Position numbers and translations under genes: made by a program. Below the pieces are notes generated by a model, which did no database searches, was not told where the DNA came from, and saw nothing but the letters and a program-made list of their open reading frames with translations. 64,000 nt of DNA from Labrenzia sp. VG12 (lineage in GTDB: Bacteria; Pseudomonadota; Alphaproteobacteria; Rhizobiales; Stappiaceae): positions 930,001 through 994,000 of the forward strand of contig NZ_CP022529.1 of the NCBI RefSeq assembly GCF_002237595.1, in the 5' to 3' direction. Position 1 is the stretch's first letter, and the number at the start of each line of letters is the position of its first letter. Of this stretch, positions 54,397 through 63,127 are shown in pieces.

Positions 54397-55491
54397 GTGC
54401 TGAAATCCGAACTGCCCAGCTTGACCGGTTTCCTTGTTTTTGCGGTGTTTCTCCTGCTCGGGGATACACTCAAACCCGAATATGTAGGCATCGGGCCGTC
54501 CCTGATGCTTCTTGGGGGCATATTTGCGACGGTGATGTGGTGCGCCTTCTCCGTTGTCCGCCACGCGGAATGCCTTGCGACCATCCTGGGCGAACCTTAT
54601 GGCACCCTGATCCTGACGCTGGCGGTAATCGGCATCGAAGTCGCCCTGATTGTCGCCATCATGCTGTCAGGTGACGCGGCACCGACCATGGCGCGCGACA
54701 CCATGTTTTCCGTTGTCATGATTGTCATGAACGGCCTGATCGGCCTGTGCCTTCTCATGGGAGGGCTGCGCCACAGGAACCAGACCTACAATCTTCAGGG
54801 CGCACAGGCGTTTCTGTCCGTATTGGTGCCGCTAGCCATTTTCGCGCTTGTGTTGCCCCGGTTCACGCATTCTGCACCTGGCGGTGAGTTGTCGCCGCTT
54901 CAGGCCGGGTTCGACGTGATCATGTGCATTCTGCTTTACGGCGTCTTCCTCGCGATCCAGACCGTGACGCACAGCGATATCTTCAGGCAGCCGGACCAGA
55001 GCGATGACGATCACGGGCATCACGGCGTTGTCGTGCGGTCTTTGCCCTTCCACGTGGTTGGTCTGTTTGGCGCATTGGTGCCGATCATTCTTTTGTCAAA
55101 GAAGCTGGCACTTTACGTCGAGTTCGGAATCGGTGGGCTGGGCGCGCCCCTGGCCCTCAGCGGGTTTATCGTTGCCGCACTGGTCCTGATGCCCGAAGGG
55201 CTCAGTGCCCTTCAGGCGGCGCGCGAAAACAAGCTGCAGCGCGCGGTCAATATCTGTCTTGGATCGGCCGTTGCGACCATCGGCCTGACAGTGCCCGCGG
55301 TGCTGCTTGTTGGCTGGATCACCGGTCTCACGATTGAGTTGGGGTTGAAACCGGCCGATATCGCCCTTCTGGTACTGACCCTGTTTGTCAGTCTGCTGAC
55401 CTTTGGCAGCCGCACGACGAACTACCTTCTGGGGGCCGTGCACCTTTCCCTGTTTGCTGCCTATGTCATGATGATCTTCGACCTTTCCTGA
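54397..55491 (+). CDS. chaA: Calcium/proton (sodium) antiporter, ChaA-like
   Basis: 364 residues with 11 or so membrane helices. The CaCA superfamily alpha-repeats are visible: HAECLATILGEPYGTLILTL with GIEVALI in the first half, and the second copy in LVLMPEGLSALQAARENKLQ and ICLGSAVATIGLTVPAVLL. A charged loop (DQSDDDHGHHG) separates the halves. ChaA proteins export Ca2+, and Na+ or K+, in exchange for H+. GTG start at 54397. Confidence 0.9.
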   Translation: MLKSELPSLTGFLVFAVFLLLGDTLKPEYVGIGPSLMLLGGIFATVMWCAFSVVRHAECLATILGEPYGTLILTLAVIGIEVALIVAIMLSGDAAPTMARDTMFSVVMIVMNGLIGLCLLMGGLRHRNQTYNLQGAQAFLSVLVPLAIFALVLPRFTHSAPGGELSPLQAGFDVIMCILLYGVFLAIQTVTHSDIFRQPDQSDDDHGHHGVVVRSLPFHVVGLFGALVPIILLSKKLALYVEFGIGGLGAPLALSGFIVAALVLMPEGLSALQAARENKLQRAVNICLGSAVATIGLTVPAVLLVGWITGLTIELGLKPADIALLVLTLFVSLLTFGSRTTNYLLGAVHLSLFAAYVMMIFDLS

Positions 55492-55586
55492 CACATCCGG
55501 AACGTTTCGGCCGGCAACCGCACTTGGACTGTTGGGCTGAATGTGATTTGGTCCTTCGAAATTTAATCAATGTCAAATGGTTCAAG

Positions 55587-56531
55587 ATGCTGCTGTTAAC
55601 CGACGCCCAGACCCGTGATGCCCTGCCGTTTCCGGACCTGATCGACGCACTGGCTGACATGTTCCGCTCCGGATGTGTCATGCCGACACGCCATCATCAC
55701 GACATGGAAATTCCAGGTGAACCGGACGGAACCATGTTGCTCATGCCTGCTTGGGTTCCGGGTGGCTACGCGGGTGTAAAGGTTGCGACGGTTGTGCCTG
55801 GAAACTCGGAGCGGAACCTGCCGGCAGTTGCGGCTCAGTATCTGCTGTCGGATGCGCGCACCGGTGAAATGCTTGCGCTCGTCGATGGCGGTGAGCTGAC
55901 AGCCCGTCGCACCGCGGCCGCGTCCGCTCTTGCGGCGCGCTATCTCGCACGCTCCGATGCCAGGCACCTTCTGGTGCTGGGGACAGGCAGACTGGCGCCA
56001 AATCTGGTCGAGGCCCACATGGCTGTTCGTGCCATCGAGGAAGTCACGGTCTGGGGGCGGTCCAGGGAAAAGGCGGCAGAACTCGCCGAGGAAATCGAGA
56101 AGAGCTTGCCCGTGTCCGCCAGGCCGGCCGAAACGCTGAACGGGGCGCTTTCCCAGGCTGATATCGTCAGCGCGGCAACACTTTCCACGGAGCCGCTTAT
56201 TCGCGGGGCGCATCTCAAGGACGGCGCGCATGTCGATCTGGTCGGGGCGTTCAAGCCGAGCATGCGCGAAAGCGATGATGACCTCGTCCAGAGGGCCGAG
56301 ATCTATGTCGATACACGCGACGGCTGCCTGAGCGAAGGTGGCGACATCGTTCAGCCTTTGCAATCGGGCCTCATTTCCCAATCCGACATCAGGGCGGATC
56401 TTTACGAGCTTTGCCGTGGAGACCATCCTGGTCGGCAATCCGATGGCACGGTGACCATGTTCAAGTCGGTTGGCGCTGCCCTTGAGGATCTGGCAGGCGC
56501 GATCCTTGCTTATCGCAACGTAGACCACTGA
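55587..56531 (+). CDS. Ornithine cyclodeaminase family protein
   Basis: 314 residues from ATG 55587 (MLLLTDAQTRDALPF). OCD/mu-crystallin fold: substrate half with MLLMPAWVPGGYAGVKVATV and TGEMLALVDGGELTARRTAA; NAD-binding half with LLVLGTGRLAPNLVEAHMAV and ADIVSAATLSTEPLIRGAHL. The Arg and Lys substrate contacts of the family are present. Members include ornithine cyclodeaminase, 1-pyrroline-2-carboxylate reductase and alanine dehydrogenases. A ketimine reductase role is as likely as cyclodeaminase. Confidence 0.85.
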   Translation: MLLLTDAQTRDALPFPDLIDALADMFRSGCVMPTRHHHDMEIPGEPDGTMLLMPAWVPGGYAGVKVATVVPGNSERNLPAVAAQYLLSDARTGEMLALVDGGELTARRTAAASALAARYLARSDARHLLVLGTGRLAPNLVEAHMAVRAIEEVTVWGRSREKAAELAEEIEKSLPVSARPAETLNGALSQADIVSAATLSTEPLIRGAHLKDGAHVDLVGAFKPSMRESDDDLVQRAEIYVDTRDGCLSEGGDIVQPLQSGLISQSDIRADLYELCRGDHPGRQSDGTVTMFKSVGAALEDLAGAILAYRNVDH

Positions 56532-56564
56532 GCGCGGACAGAACCGGGCAATCGCGTACGGTTG

Positions 56565-57416
56565 CTAACCCAGTTCGAACGTTGTTATGCCGTATATCTG
56601 ATCCAGGGGAAGATCCGGAACCGCGCCGCGATACATGCGGAACGTCTCGAATTCTGGTGACAGTTCATAGTGTTCTGCCAAAAGCAGCGCCGCTGCGTTT
56701 GGTTCCGGGGTGTCCAGGATAACCATCTGACCCTTGACCTGGCCGGCAAGTGCCCGGAACAGCGTATCGGCTATCTCCGGTGTATCCGCAAAGAGCGGGC
56801 CGATCTTGTAGCCTTCATGGCATTGCCGGATCACACCGTAACCGCGAACGCCGCCATCTTCGACGAAAGCGAAGCCGCGGCGGGTTTCGAGCATCGGTGC
56901 AGTCCAGAGCTGAAGAAACTCCGGTCGTGGCGCCGGAAAGAACTCCAGATCATAGTCGCGAATGGACGGGTAGAGACCCTGGCCGAGCGGAGCGAGACGC
57001 GGGTCCATCGGTGTATCGCAGAGGGATGTCCCGGTCTGGCGGATATTCCTGTATTTTGACTTGAAGCCGTGTTCAGCGTAGCTGGCCGTCTGTTCGTTGA
57101 CTGCGTCAAGGCCAATGACCCTGGAGCCCAGATAGGCCATCGCGTGGTCCCAGATCCGGTGACCGTAGCCTCGCGTTCGAAATTCACGTTTGCAGATGTA
57201 GAGGCCGATGAAGCCGAAAGCGTCGCCATAGCGGACAGCTGAGATGACATTGATCAGCTTGCCGTCGATCTCACCTGCAAAATAGCCTGTGGGGTCCGCG
57301 GCAAAAAAGGCGGTGCCGTCTTCCAGGCCCGGGTTCCAGCCTTCTTCTTGAGCCATGTTGAGGGGAATATGGATCTCGTCTCCCCGCAAGGGACGGATGG
57401 TGAGGTCAGCTGTCAT
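56565..57416 (-). CDS. GNAT family N-acetyltransferase with C-terminal Acetyltransf_18-like domain
   Basis: 283 residues from ATG 57416 (MTADLTIRPLRGDEIHIPL); an ATG at 57425 and further codons up to 57527 are in frame. The N-terminal half is a GNAT fold with acetyl-CoA loop CKREFRTRGYGHRIWDHAM (Q/RxxGxG-like RTRGYG). The C-terminal half (from about 150; GFAFVEDGGVRGYGVIRQC, GPLFADTPEIADTLFRAL) is a second, degenerate acetyltransferase-like domain seen in this subfamily. Substrate unknown. Convergent with the OCD-family gene. Confidence 0.82.
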   Translation of the reverse strand: MTADLTIRPLRGDEIHIPLNMAQEEGWNPGLEDGTAFFAADPTGYFAGEIDGKLINVISAVRYGDAFGFIGLYICKREFRTRGYGHRIWDHAMAYLGSRVIGLDAVNEQTASYAEHGFKSKYRNIRQTGTSLCDTPMDPRLAPLGQGLYPSIRDYDLEFFPAPRPEFLQLWTAPMLETRRGFAFVEDGGVRGYGVIRQCHEGYKIGPLFADTPEIADTLFRALAGQVKGQMVILDTPEPNAAALLLAEHYELSPEFETFRMYRGAVPDLPLDQIYGITTFELG

Positions 57417-57678
57417 GGTTTCCATCGGTTCAAGGGGCGTTCTGATAGCGTAGGTCGACTCGCGCAGAATTGAAATCCTTGGGGTCCGGAGCTCAGCTTT
57501 TTGTTTGCACGCAATGGCTTGCCACACAGCGGCAAGTATGTATCACTTTACGTTAGGGTATTTGATTTGGGGGTGCCGGTCGCGACTGAGCCGGTTCGTT
57601 CCTTCTTGTGAGTTTTGTCACAGACAAGGCAGGGTTCAGGCGCGAAACTGATTTTCGAGTTCCAGCGCTGAGGATGAT

Positions 57679-60390
57679 ATGCAGACACGCAGTTTTTTAC
57701 CTCTCGCCCGTCGGCGGACCCGAGAGCCGGCACAATCGGGAAGTGTTCCGGTTTTGCGCAGGATCCGCTTCGGTTTTCTGGCGTCGTCCATGCTCGCGCT
57801 TTCAGCTGCGACAGCCGAGGCTTCAACACCCTCGGAAGAGGGCCGCCGCGTCGCCCTGGTCATCGGCAACCAGGACTATCAATATGTCGAACCGCTTCTG
57901 AACCCGCTGAATGACACCAGGGAAATCACAAGGATCCTGCGCGAAGCGGACTTCGATGTCACAATCGGCACGAATTTGAGCAAGAAGGACCTGGAGCAGG
58001 TCGTTCGCCGCTTTCTGCGGGAACTGAATGATGGCGACACGGCGCTCTTTTACTATTCCGGTCACGCCTTGCAGGTTGGCGATTCGAACTTCATTCTGCC
58101 CGTGGATGCAAAGCTCTCGTCGCAGTATGACCTCGAGTTTGAGAGCCTCAAGGTTTCGCATCTTCTCGATTATATGAAAGCGGCTTCAAGTCTACAGATC
58201 GTGATGCTGGATGCATGCCGCGACAATCCTTTCGAAATTGGCAGCCTGTTCTGGGGCGAAGAAGAATATGCACTTGGCAAGACTCGTGGCCTGAGGCGCA
58301 TTCCGAACAAGCTGGGCAGTTTCATTTCTTATGCGACGCGCCCGGGCCAGGTGGCCTATGACGGCGAGGGGCCGATGAGCCCCTTCACCTCGTCGGTCGT
58401 CAGCAACGCGCTTGATCCCAAGCTCGAAATCAAGGACCTGATGACCAAGGTTCGCGATGAAGTGGTTCGCAAGACTGGTGGGCAGCAGATTCCTTACGAG
58501 GACTCAACGCTGGTCACCAGTTTCTATTTCGTGCCGCCAAAGCCTGAACCCATCGTAACGGCCCATCACCGGGTGACGGTCCCGGTCGATGCCACTGCTC
58601 ATCAGTTGAGTATTCCGGAACCGGTTCAGCCTGAGGGCGGCAAACTGACGGCGAAAGTGACGCTGAGCCCGGAAAAGGGCGAACTCAGACTGCCGGATGG
58701 TCGATCGGTGTCTGAGGGGACGGAGCTGACGGTTTCGGAGCTTGCCAGTCTGGAATTCGTTCCCACGGGATCAAGCGCAGGCGATATCGAGCTGATCAGC
58801 TACCAGGTGACGGATGAATGGGGCGGTAACGTCTCTGCAATTGCCTCGGTGACCGTGGCCCAATCAGCCGCGCCTGCAGAACAGATTGAACCTGAAGACA
58901 CTAAGACCGAGGTCTTGCAGGAACTGCTTGCCTGGCTTGAGAACCGCGCCGCTTCCGGTCCGGTAGAGGCCGACATCGGCGTGGGGCCGGTGACGGTCTA
59001 TCCGCAGGCTCCGGCAGTCGGCCTGCCGGCGACCAGTGACTGGCTCAAGGTGGTTTCCGTCGATGCTGATCTTCAGCTCGCGGCCGACGGCAGACTGTTG
59101 CAGGCAGGCGACCGGTTTCCGGCCAACGCGCTTTCGTCACTGACGTTACGGCCGCAAATCGGAACCGAGGACCAATCCGGCAGTTTTGTTCTGGAGTTGC
59201 CCTCTGCGGAGGGAGGAACTGCAAGGACGATCACGCAAACGGTTCAGCCCCGCGTCACGGAATGCGACGCGCTTGCGACGCAGCCTTTTGATCTTCAGGC
59301 CGTGACCGATGGCCGTCTTGCCAACGCGTTGGACAGCGCCAAGGTGGACGCTGCCTGCGCCTCGGCCATGGCTGCCTATCCAGGGATCGGGCGTTTTGTC
59401 TTCCAGAGAGGCAGAGGTGCGTTTGCCGCCGGGGATCTCGATCAGGCAGCCGCCTATTTTGATCAGGCCTACCAGATGGGCCATGTCCGCGCCGGTCAGG
59501 TGCTTGGACGCATGTATTTCCTGGGAGCGGGGATCGACAGGGATCGCGGCAAGGCGGTCGATCTTTATCGCAAGGCCGCAGAGCGCGGTGACGCTTATGC
59601 GTTGCATTCCCTCGGCATGGCCGAGATCAAGGGCGAGGGCACGGCACAGAACGAACAGTCGGGCATGGAAAAGCTGCTCCAGTCCGTCGAGGCCGGTCAC
59701 ACGTTTTCCTTCAATGCAATCGGCGGCTTTTACCTGCGTGGTCAACATGTTGACGAGAATGTCGACAGGGCAGTTTACTACTATAACCGCTCGGCAGCGC
59801 GGCAGGACATCTACGGTTTTCTGAACATGGGAACGCTTTACCGGGATGGCAAAGGCGTGCCGCAGGATTTTGAAGCTGCGTTTGGATGGTTCAAGAAGGC
59901 CCATGACGGCGGGCACCCAGCGGCTGGAACCGCTATCGGCCTGCTATATTTCAACGGGCAAGGTGTCGAGAAGAGCGCTGCGGAGGCGACGCGCTGGTTC
60001 CGCGAAAGTGCCCAGCGGGGCGATGCCTGGGGCGCCTATAACACCGCCTGGATGCTCGGCAAGGAAACCGGTGAGTCTGCGGGCCGTGATCGGGTGCGCA
60101 TGTTGGCCATGTCGGTTGCTGTCGACCCGTCCTCTCCGGCTGCAGAAAAGGCGAAGACAGAACTCGGCAAGGCACCCCGAAACCTGAAGGCAAAGGCACT
60201 GCAACAGGCCCTGACTGATCTGGGTTTTGCCCCTGGTCCGGTTGACGGCCAGCCTGGCCGGAAAACCAGGGAAGCCCTGTCGGCGTTTTTCGAAACATCC
60301 GGCAGGAAGCCGGTCAAAGGCGACGATGCATTGATCGCGCTGGTGAAACACCAGTGGGAGCAGAACCGTCCACGCTATGATCTGTTTTAG
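57679..60390 (+). CDS. Exported caspase-fold protein with Ig-like modules, Sel1 repeats and PG-binding-like end
   Basis: 903 residues with a long basic N-region and signal peptide (FGFLASSMLALSAATAEAS, cleavage near 49). Residues 55-285 form a caspase/metacaspase-like domain: GRRVALVIGNQDYQ, ALFYYSGHALQ (His129) and IVMLDACRDNPF (Cys180). Residues about 300-395 and 435-520 look like two copies of a beta-sandwich module (LRLPDGRSVSEGTEL against LQLAADGRLLQAGDRF). Residues 575-800 hold Sel1/TPR-like repeats. Residues 837-890 resemble a peptidoglycan-binding domain (LQQALTDLGFAPGPVDG). It leads a probable operon of envelope proteins. Both catalytic residues are intact. Confidence 0.88.
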   Translation: MQTRSFLPLARRRTREPAQSGSVPVLRRIRFGFLASSMLALSAATAEASTPSEEGRRVALVIGNQDYQYVEPLLNPLNDTREITRILREADFDVTIGTNLSKKDLEQVVRRFLRELNDGDTALFYYSGHALQVGDSNFILPVDAKLSSQYDLEFESLKVSHLLDYMKAASSLQIVMLDACRDNPFEIGSLFWGEEEYALGKTRGLRRIPNKLGSFISYATRPGQVAYDGEGPMSPFTSSVVSNALDPKLEIKDLMTKVRDEVVRKTGGQQIPYEDSTLVTSFYFVPPKPEPIVTAHHRVTVPVDATAHQLSIPEPVQPEGGKLTAKVTLSPEKGELRLPDGRSVSEGTELTVSELASLEFVPTGSSAGDIELISYQVTDEWGGNVSAIASVTVAQSAAPAEQIEPEDTKTEVLQELLAWLENRAASGPVEADIGVGPVTVYPQAPAVGLPATSDWLKVVSVDADLQLAADGRLLQAGDRFPANALSSLTLRPQIGTEDQSGSFVLELPSAEGGTARTITQTVQPRVTECDALATQPFDLQAVTDGRLANALDSAKVDAACASAMAAYPGIGRFVFQRGRGAFAAGDLDQAAAYFDQAYQMGHVRAGQVLGRMYFLGAGIDRDRGKAVDLYRKAAERGDAYALHSLGMAEIKGEGTAQNEQSGMEKLLQSVEAGHTFSFNAIGGFYLRGQHVDENVDRAVYYYNRSAARQDIYGFLNMGTLYRDGKGVPQDFEAAFGWFKKAHDGGHPAAGTAIGLLYFNGQGVEKSAAEATRWFRESAQRGDAWGAYNTAWMLGKETGESAGRDRVRMLAMSVAVDPSSPAAEKAKTELGKAPRNLKAKALQQALTDLGFAPGPVDGQPGRKTREALSAFFETSGRKPVKGDDALIALVKHQWEQNRPRYDLF

Positions 60391-60407
60391 ACAATAGGAG
60401 AATGACA

Positions 60408-60644
60408 ATGAGATCCCCCATGTTTGTATTGCCGCTCGCCGGGGCTGCGCTGTTGGTGCTCGCCGGGTGTCAGACACAGTCCGGATCGACCACATCCGGC
60501 CCGACGGTCTCACCGCAATCAACACCGGCTTCGGCGCCAAGCGCCCCGCGGGACAGCAATGATGGTAGCAACAGCGGTAGTGGCAACGATAGCGGCGGCG
60601 GCAACGACAGCCCAGGTGGCGGCGGTGGAGGTTCCTGGGGTTAA
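60408..60644 (+). CDS. Small Ser/Gly-rich lipoprotein
   Basis: 78 residues from ATG 60408, seven bases after AGGAG; an ATG at 60402 is too close to the ribosome site. The signal ends in lipobox VLAGC. The mature part is low-complexity: Ser/Thr/Pro-rich, then Asn/Asp/Ser/Gly-rich, ending in a glycine run and SWG. It sits 17 bases after the first caspase gene and 26 bases before the second, so it is part of the same transcript. I infer a structural or linker role. Confidence 0.68.
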   Translation: MRSPMFVLPLAGAALLVLAGCQTQSGSTTSGPTVSPQSTPASAPSAPRDSNDGSNSGSGNDSGGGNDSPGGGGGGSWG

Positions 60645-60670
60645 GCCAAACCATTAGGACCCTGAGCCAG

Positions 60671-62293
60671 ATGCTGTTTTCCTTCCGCCGTCCGGCAATG
60701 CTGTTCCTGCAGCGTTTCTGTCTTGGCCTGTTGCTCTCGTTTGCGGGCACCGGATTTGCAAGTGCCGGTGAATGGCGGGCGCTTGTCATCGGTGTCGACG
60801 CCTATCAGCATGTGTCTCCGCTGAAGGGCGCGGTCAATGATGCCCGTGACATTGCCGAGACGTTGACAGCAGCAGGTGTGCGCGACCTGACCACCCTCTA
60901 TGATGAAGCTGTGACCCGCGAAGCCGTTCTGACGAACTGGCAGGCCCTGATTGAGCGCTCTGAGCCTGATGATGTGCTCGTTCTGTCTTATGCGGGTCAC
61001 GGGGCGCAGGAGCCCGAATGGGTCTCCGGGTCCGAAGATGACAGCATGGACGAGGTCTTTCTGCTGGCCGGCTTTGATGTCGCGGCTCCTGGCAATGGCG
61101 AGCGGTTGCGGGACGACGATGTTGCCGCAATGCTCCGGGCCGCCGGGGAGCGCAGCGTCCTGGTTCTCGCGGACAGTTGTCACTCCGGTACCATGACGCG
61201 TTCGATCGACCCGCGGATCGAGCGATTGGGCACGCGGCTTGTCGGTTTGCCGGCATTTGAAGACGATGTGCTGAAAACAGCGCCTCAACACCCTCTGCTT
61301 GCCAAGGCCGCACCAGAGGATCTCGACGGTGAGACGATGCCCAACGTGATCTATGTCGGCGCAACGGTCGATGGACAGGTTATCCCGGAATTGATGATTG
61401 CTGGTGAGCCCAGGGGCGCCTTGAGCTGGGCTTTTGCGCGTGGTGTCGAAGGACGGGCTGACCTGGATCGCGATGGCGGCATATCCATGGAAGAGCTGAG
61501 CCGCTTCCTGCAGGAAACGGTTCGCGTGGCCACGGAAGGTCGGCAGTCTCCCAGCCTGAGCATCGGTGGCGGCACACGCGCAGCCGTTTTGCCGCGCGTC
61601 GATGACAATCTGCTGAGCCGGGAGGACAGCAAGCTGACACTGGCCGCCAGCACGGCGACTGCACTGCCGGTACTCGACAATTTGTCCAAGGTGCATAGCG
61701 GTCGGCTCGACGTGAGTTCGGACGGTCCCGGTGATCTTTTCTGGGACGTGGAGGCCGGTGATGTCCTGACAAAGTTTGGCGATGTTGTGCTCAGGGGAAA
61801 TGCCAGGAACGCGGATAGTTTCGCAGCGGTGGTGGCAAAGTGGGTCTTCCTGAGCGATCTCTATGCACTGTCGCGGGATCGCCAGCCCATCGAGGGACGC
61901 TTGATTCCCTCGGTTGGCCACATTCCGGAGGGGGCAGCTTTCAAGGTCGGCCTGACCTCGGACCAGAATGGCTACATGGCCGTGTTCGGGTTGGAGGCGG
62001 ACGGAACTTTGCGGCTCCTGGCGCCGGACCGGCGCGCAGATCCGCAAGGCCGGGACACATCGATCCAGGCGTTTGAACCCTATGTGCTCAATCTCAGAGC
62101 TGCACTGCCCTTTGGTGCCGACCATATTGTGATGGTGCGCTCAGCCGAGCCGATGCCGCAACTCGTCGGGGTTCTTGCTGCACTCGATGGCCAGAAACTC
62201 AGCAAGGACCTGATGGTTGGTGTGTTGAAGCTGATCGGACAATCGGCCGCTGCAATCGGCATCGCGGGGGTTTACACACAGCCCGCAGGTTAG
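60671..62293 (+). CDS. Exported caspase-fold protein with EF-hand loop and DUF4384-like domain
   Basis: 540 residues. Signal peptide to about residue 32 (LGLLLSFAGTGFASAG). The caspase domain (35-260) has WRALVIGVDAYQ, VLSYAGHGAQ (His110) and VLADSCHSGTMTR (Cys170); the Asp-rich SEDDSMDEV loop is as in type I metacaspases. A canonical EF-hand loop DLDRDGGISMEE spans 264-275 with ligands at positions 1, 3, 5, 9 and 12. The C-terminal region (about 385-500) resembles DUF4384 (VGLTSDQNGYMAVFGLEADG). A calcium-regulated extracytoplasmic protease is plausible, but untested. Confidence 0.86.
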   Translation: MLFSFRRPAMLFLQRFCLGLLLSFAGTGFASAGEWRALVIGVDAYQHVSPLKGAVNDARDIAETLTAAGVRDLTTLYDEAVTREAVLTNWQALIERSEPDDVLVLSYAGHGAQEPEWVSGSEDDSMDEVFLLAGFDVAAPGNGERLRDDDVAAMLRAAGERSVLVLADSCHSGTMTRSIDPRIERLGTRLVGLPAFEDDVLKTAPQHPLLAKAAPEDLDGETMPNVIYVGATVDGQVIPELMIAGEPRGALSWAFARGVEGRADLDRDGGISMEELSRFLQETVRVATEGRQSPSLSIGGGTRAAVLPRVDDNLLSREDSKLTLAASTATALPVLDNLSKVHSGRLDVSSDGPGDLFWDVEAGDVLTKFGDVVLRGNARNADSFAAVVAKWVFLSDLYALSRDRQPIEGRLIPSVGHIPEGAAFKVGLTSDQNGYMAVFGLEADGTLRLLAPDRRADPQGRDTSIQAFEPYVLNLRAALPFGADHIVMVRSAEPMPQLVGVLAALDGQKLSKDLMVGVLKLIGQSAAAIGIAGVYTQPAG

Positions 62294-62319
62294 TTCGAAA
62301 TTTTGCGTATGTTGTTGCG

Positions 62320-62338
62320 ACATAAAACTCTTTTATGT
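62320..62338. repeat. AT-rich inverted repeat upstream of the FecR-like gene
   Basis: ACATAAAA (62320-62327), CTC, TTTTATGT (62331-62338) is a perfect 8-bp inverted repeat in the only sizeable gap (156 bases) of the caspase locus. It is AT-only in its core, so it is more like an operator than a terminator. Confidence 0.4.
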
Positions 62339-62449
62339 GACCATGGCCACACTCGTTTTGCCATTCTTTGATATTATCAGCCCATAGACGATGCGATCGG
62401 CGCTGAACTTGGCTGGGTCGCAAAATGACCAATGACCGAGGAGTCCGTC

Positions 62450-63127
62450 ATGAAACACATGTTTAGATCCGTTTGTTCGGAACGAAGTTCGAAACGCATT
62501 CTGACAGCTGCCGCCGTCCTGAGCCTGTCGACTGCCACGGCCTTGGCTGACCCCGTTGCCCTTGTTCTGGACAAGTCGGAAAATGTCGGCGTGTCTGCTT
62601 TCAGCGAACTGATGCCGGGAACGGTGGTCGAGCTTGGCGATGGTCATATCGATCTTCTCGACTATGGGGCATGCCAGGAAGTTCGCCTGTCTTCCGGTGT
62701 TCTGACCGTTTCCTCGGAAGGATACACCCTGGAAGGCGGTGAAGAGAAAGTGCTTCGGGCCGGCAATTGTCTGCAGGCCGACAGCGGCACAAATGTCGAG
62801 GCGGACAAGGGGCTGACCGTGACCCTGCGCGGCCTCAATCTCGAAAACAAAAAGGCAGCCTCGCTGATGCTGCGCTTCGATGACAAGTTGCGCGACCAGT
62901 ACGATACTGTTTTCGTCTCCTTCGAAGGTGGAGCACCTAAGCGCTTCGACTTTGATGCGCTCGACAATATCTTGACGGATATGCCGGATCGCGAGAGCGA
63001 AGATGACGCTGTCGAAGTGGAGCTCTTCCTGCAAGGCAAGGCGCCGGATTATGGAGTTGTCATGCGGAAATTCACCATCGATCCGGATCAGGTCGGGCGT
63101 AAAACAGCCGTTGTCATTGTGAAATGA
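62450..63127 (+). CDS. Secreted FecR-like protein
   Basis: 225 residues from ATG 62450, with GAGGAG eight bases upstream; an earlier ATG at 62432 is in frame. Signal peptide (RILTAAAVLSLSTATALAD). The next 100 residues are beta-rich and resemble FecR-type sensor domains (LMPGTVVELGDGHIDLLDYG, CQEVRLSSGVLTVSSEG), with two cysteines (YGACQ, AGNCLQ) that may pair. The stop overlaps the CHASE2 gene by four bases. FecR-like proteins paired with CHASE2 proteins occur in other proteobacteria (recalled, not checked). Confidence 0.6.
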   Translation: MKHMFRSVCSERSSKRILTAAAVLSLSTATALADPVALVLDKSENVGVSAFSELMPGTVVELGDGHIDLLDYGACQEVRLSSGVLTVSSEGYTLEGGEEKVLRAGNCLQADSGTNVEADKGLTVTLRGLNLENKKAASLMLRFDDKLRDQYDTVFVSFEGGAPKRFDFDALDNILTDMPDRESEDDAVEVELFLQGKAPDYGVVMRKFTIDPDQVGRKTAVVIVK

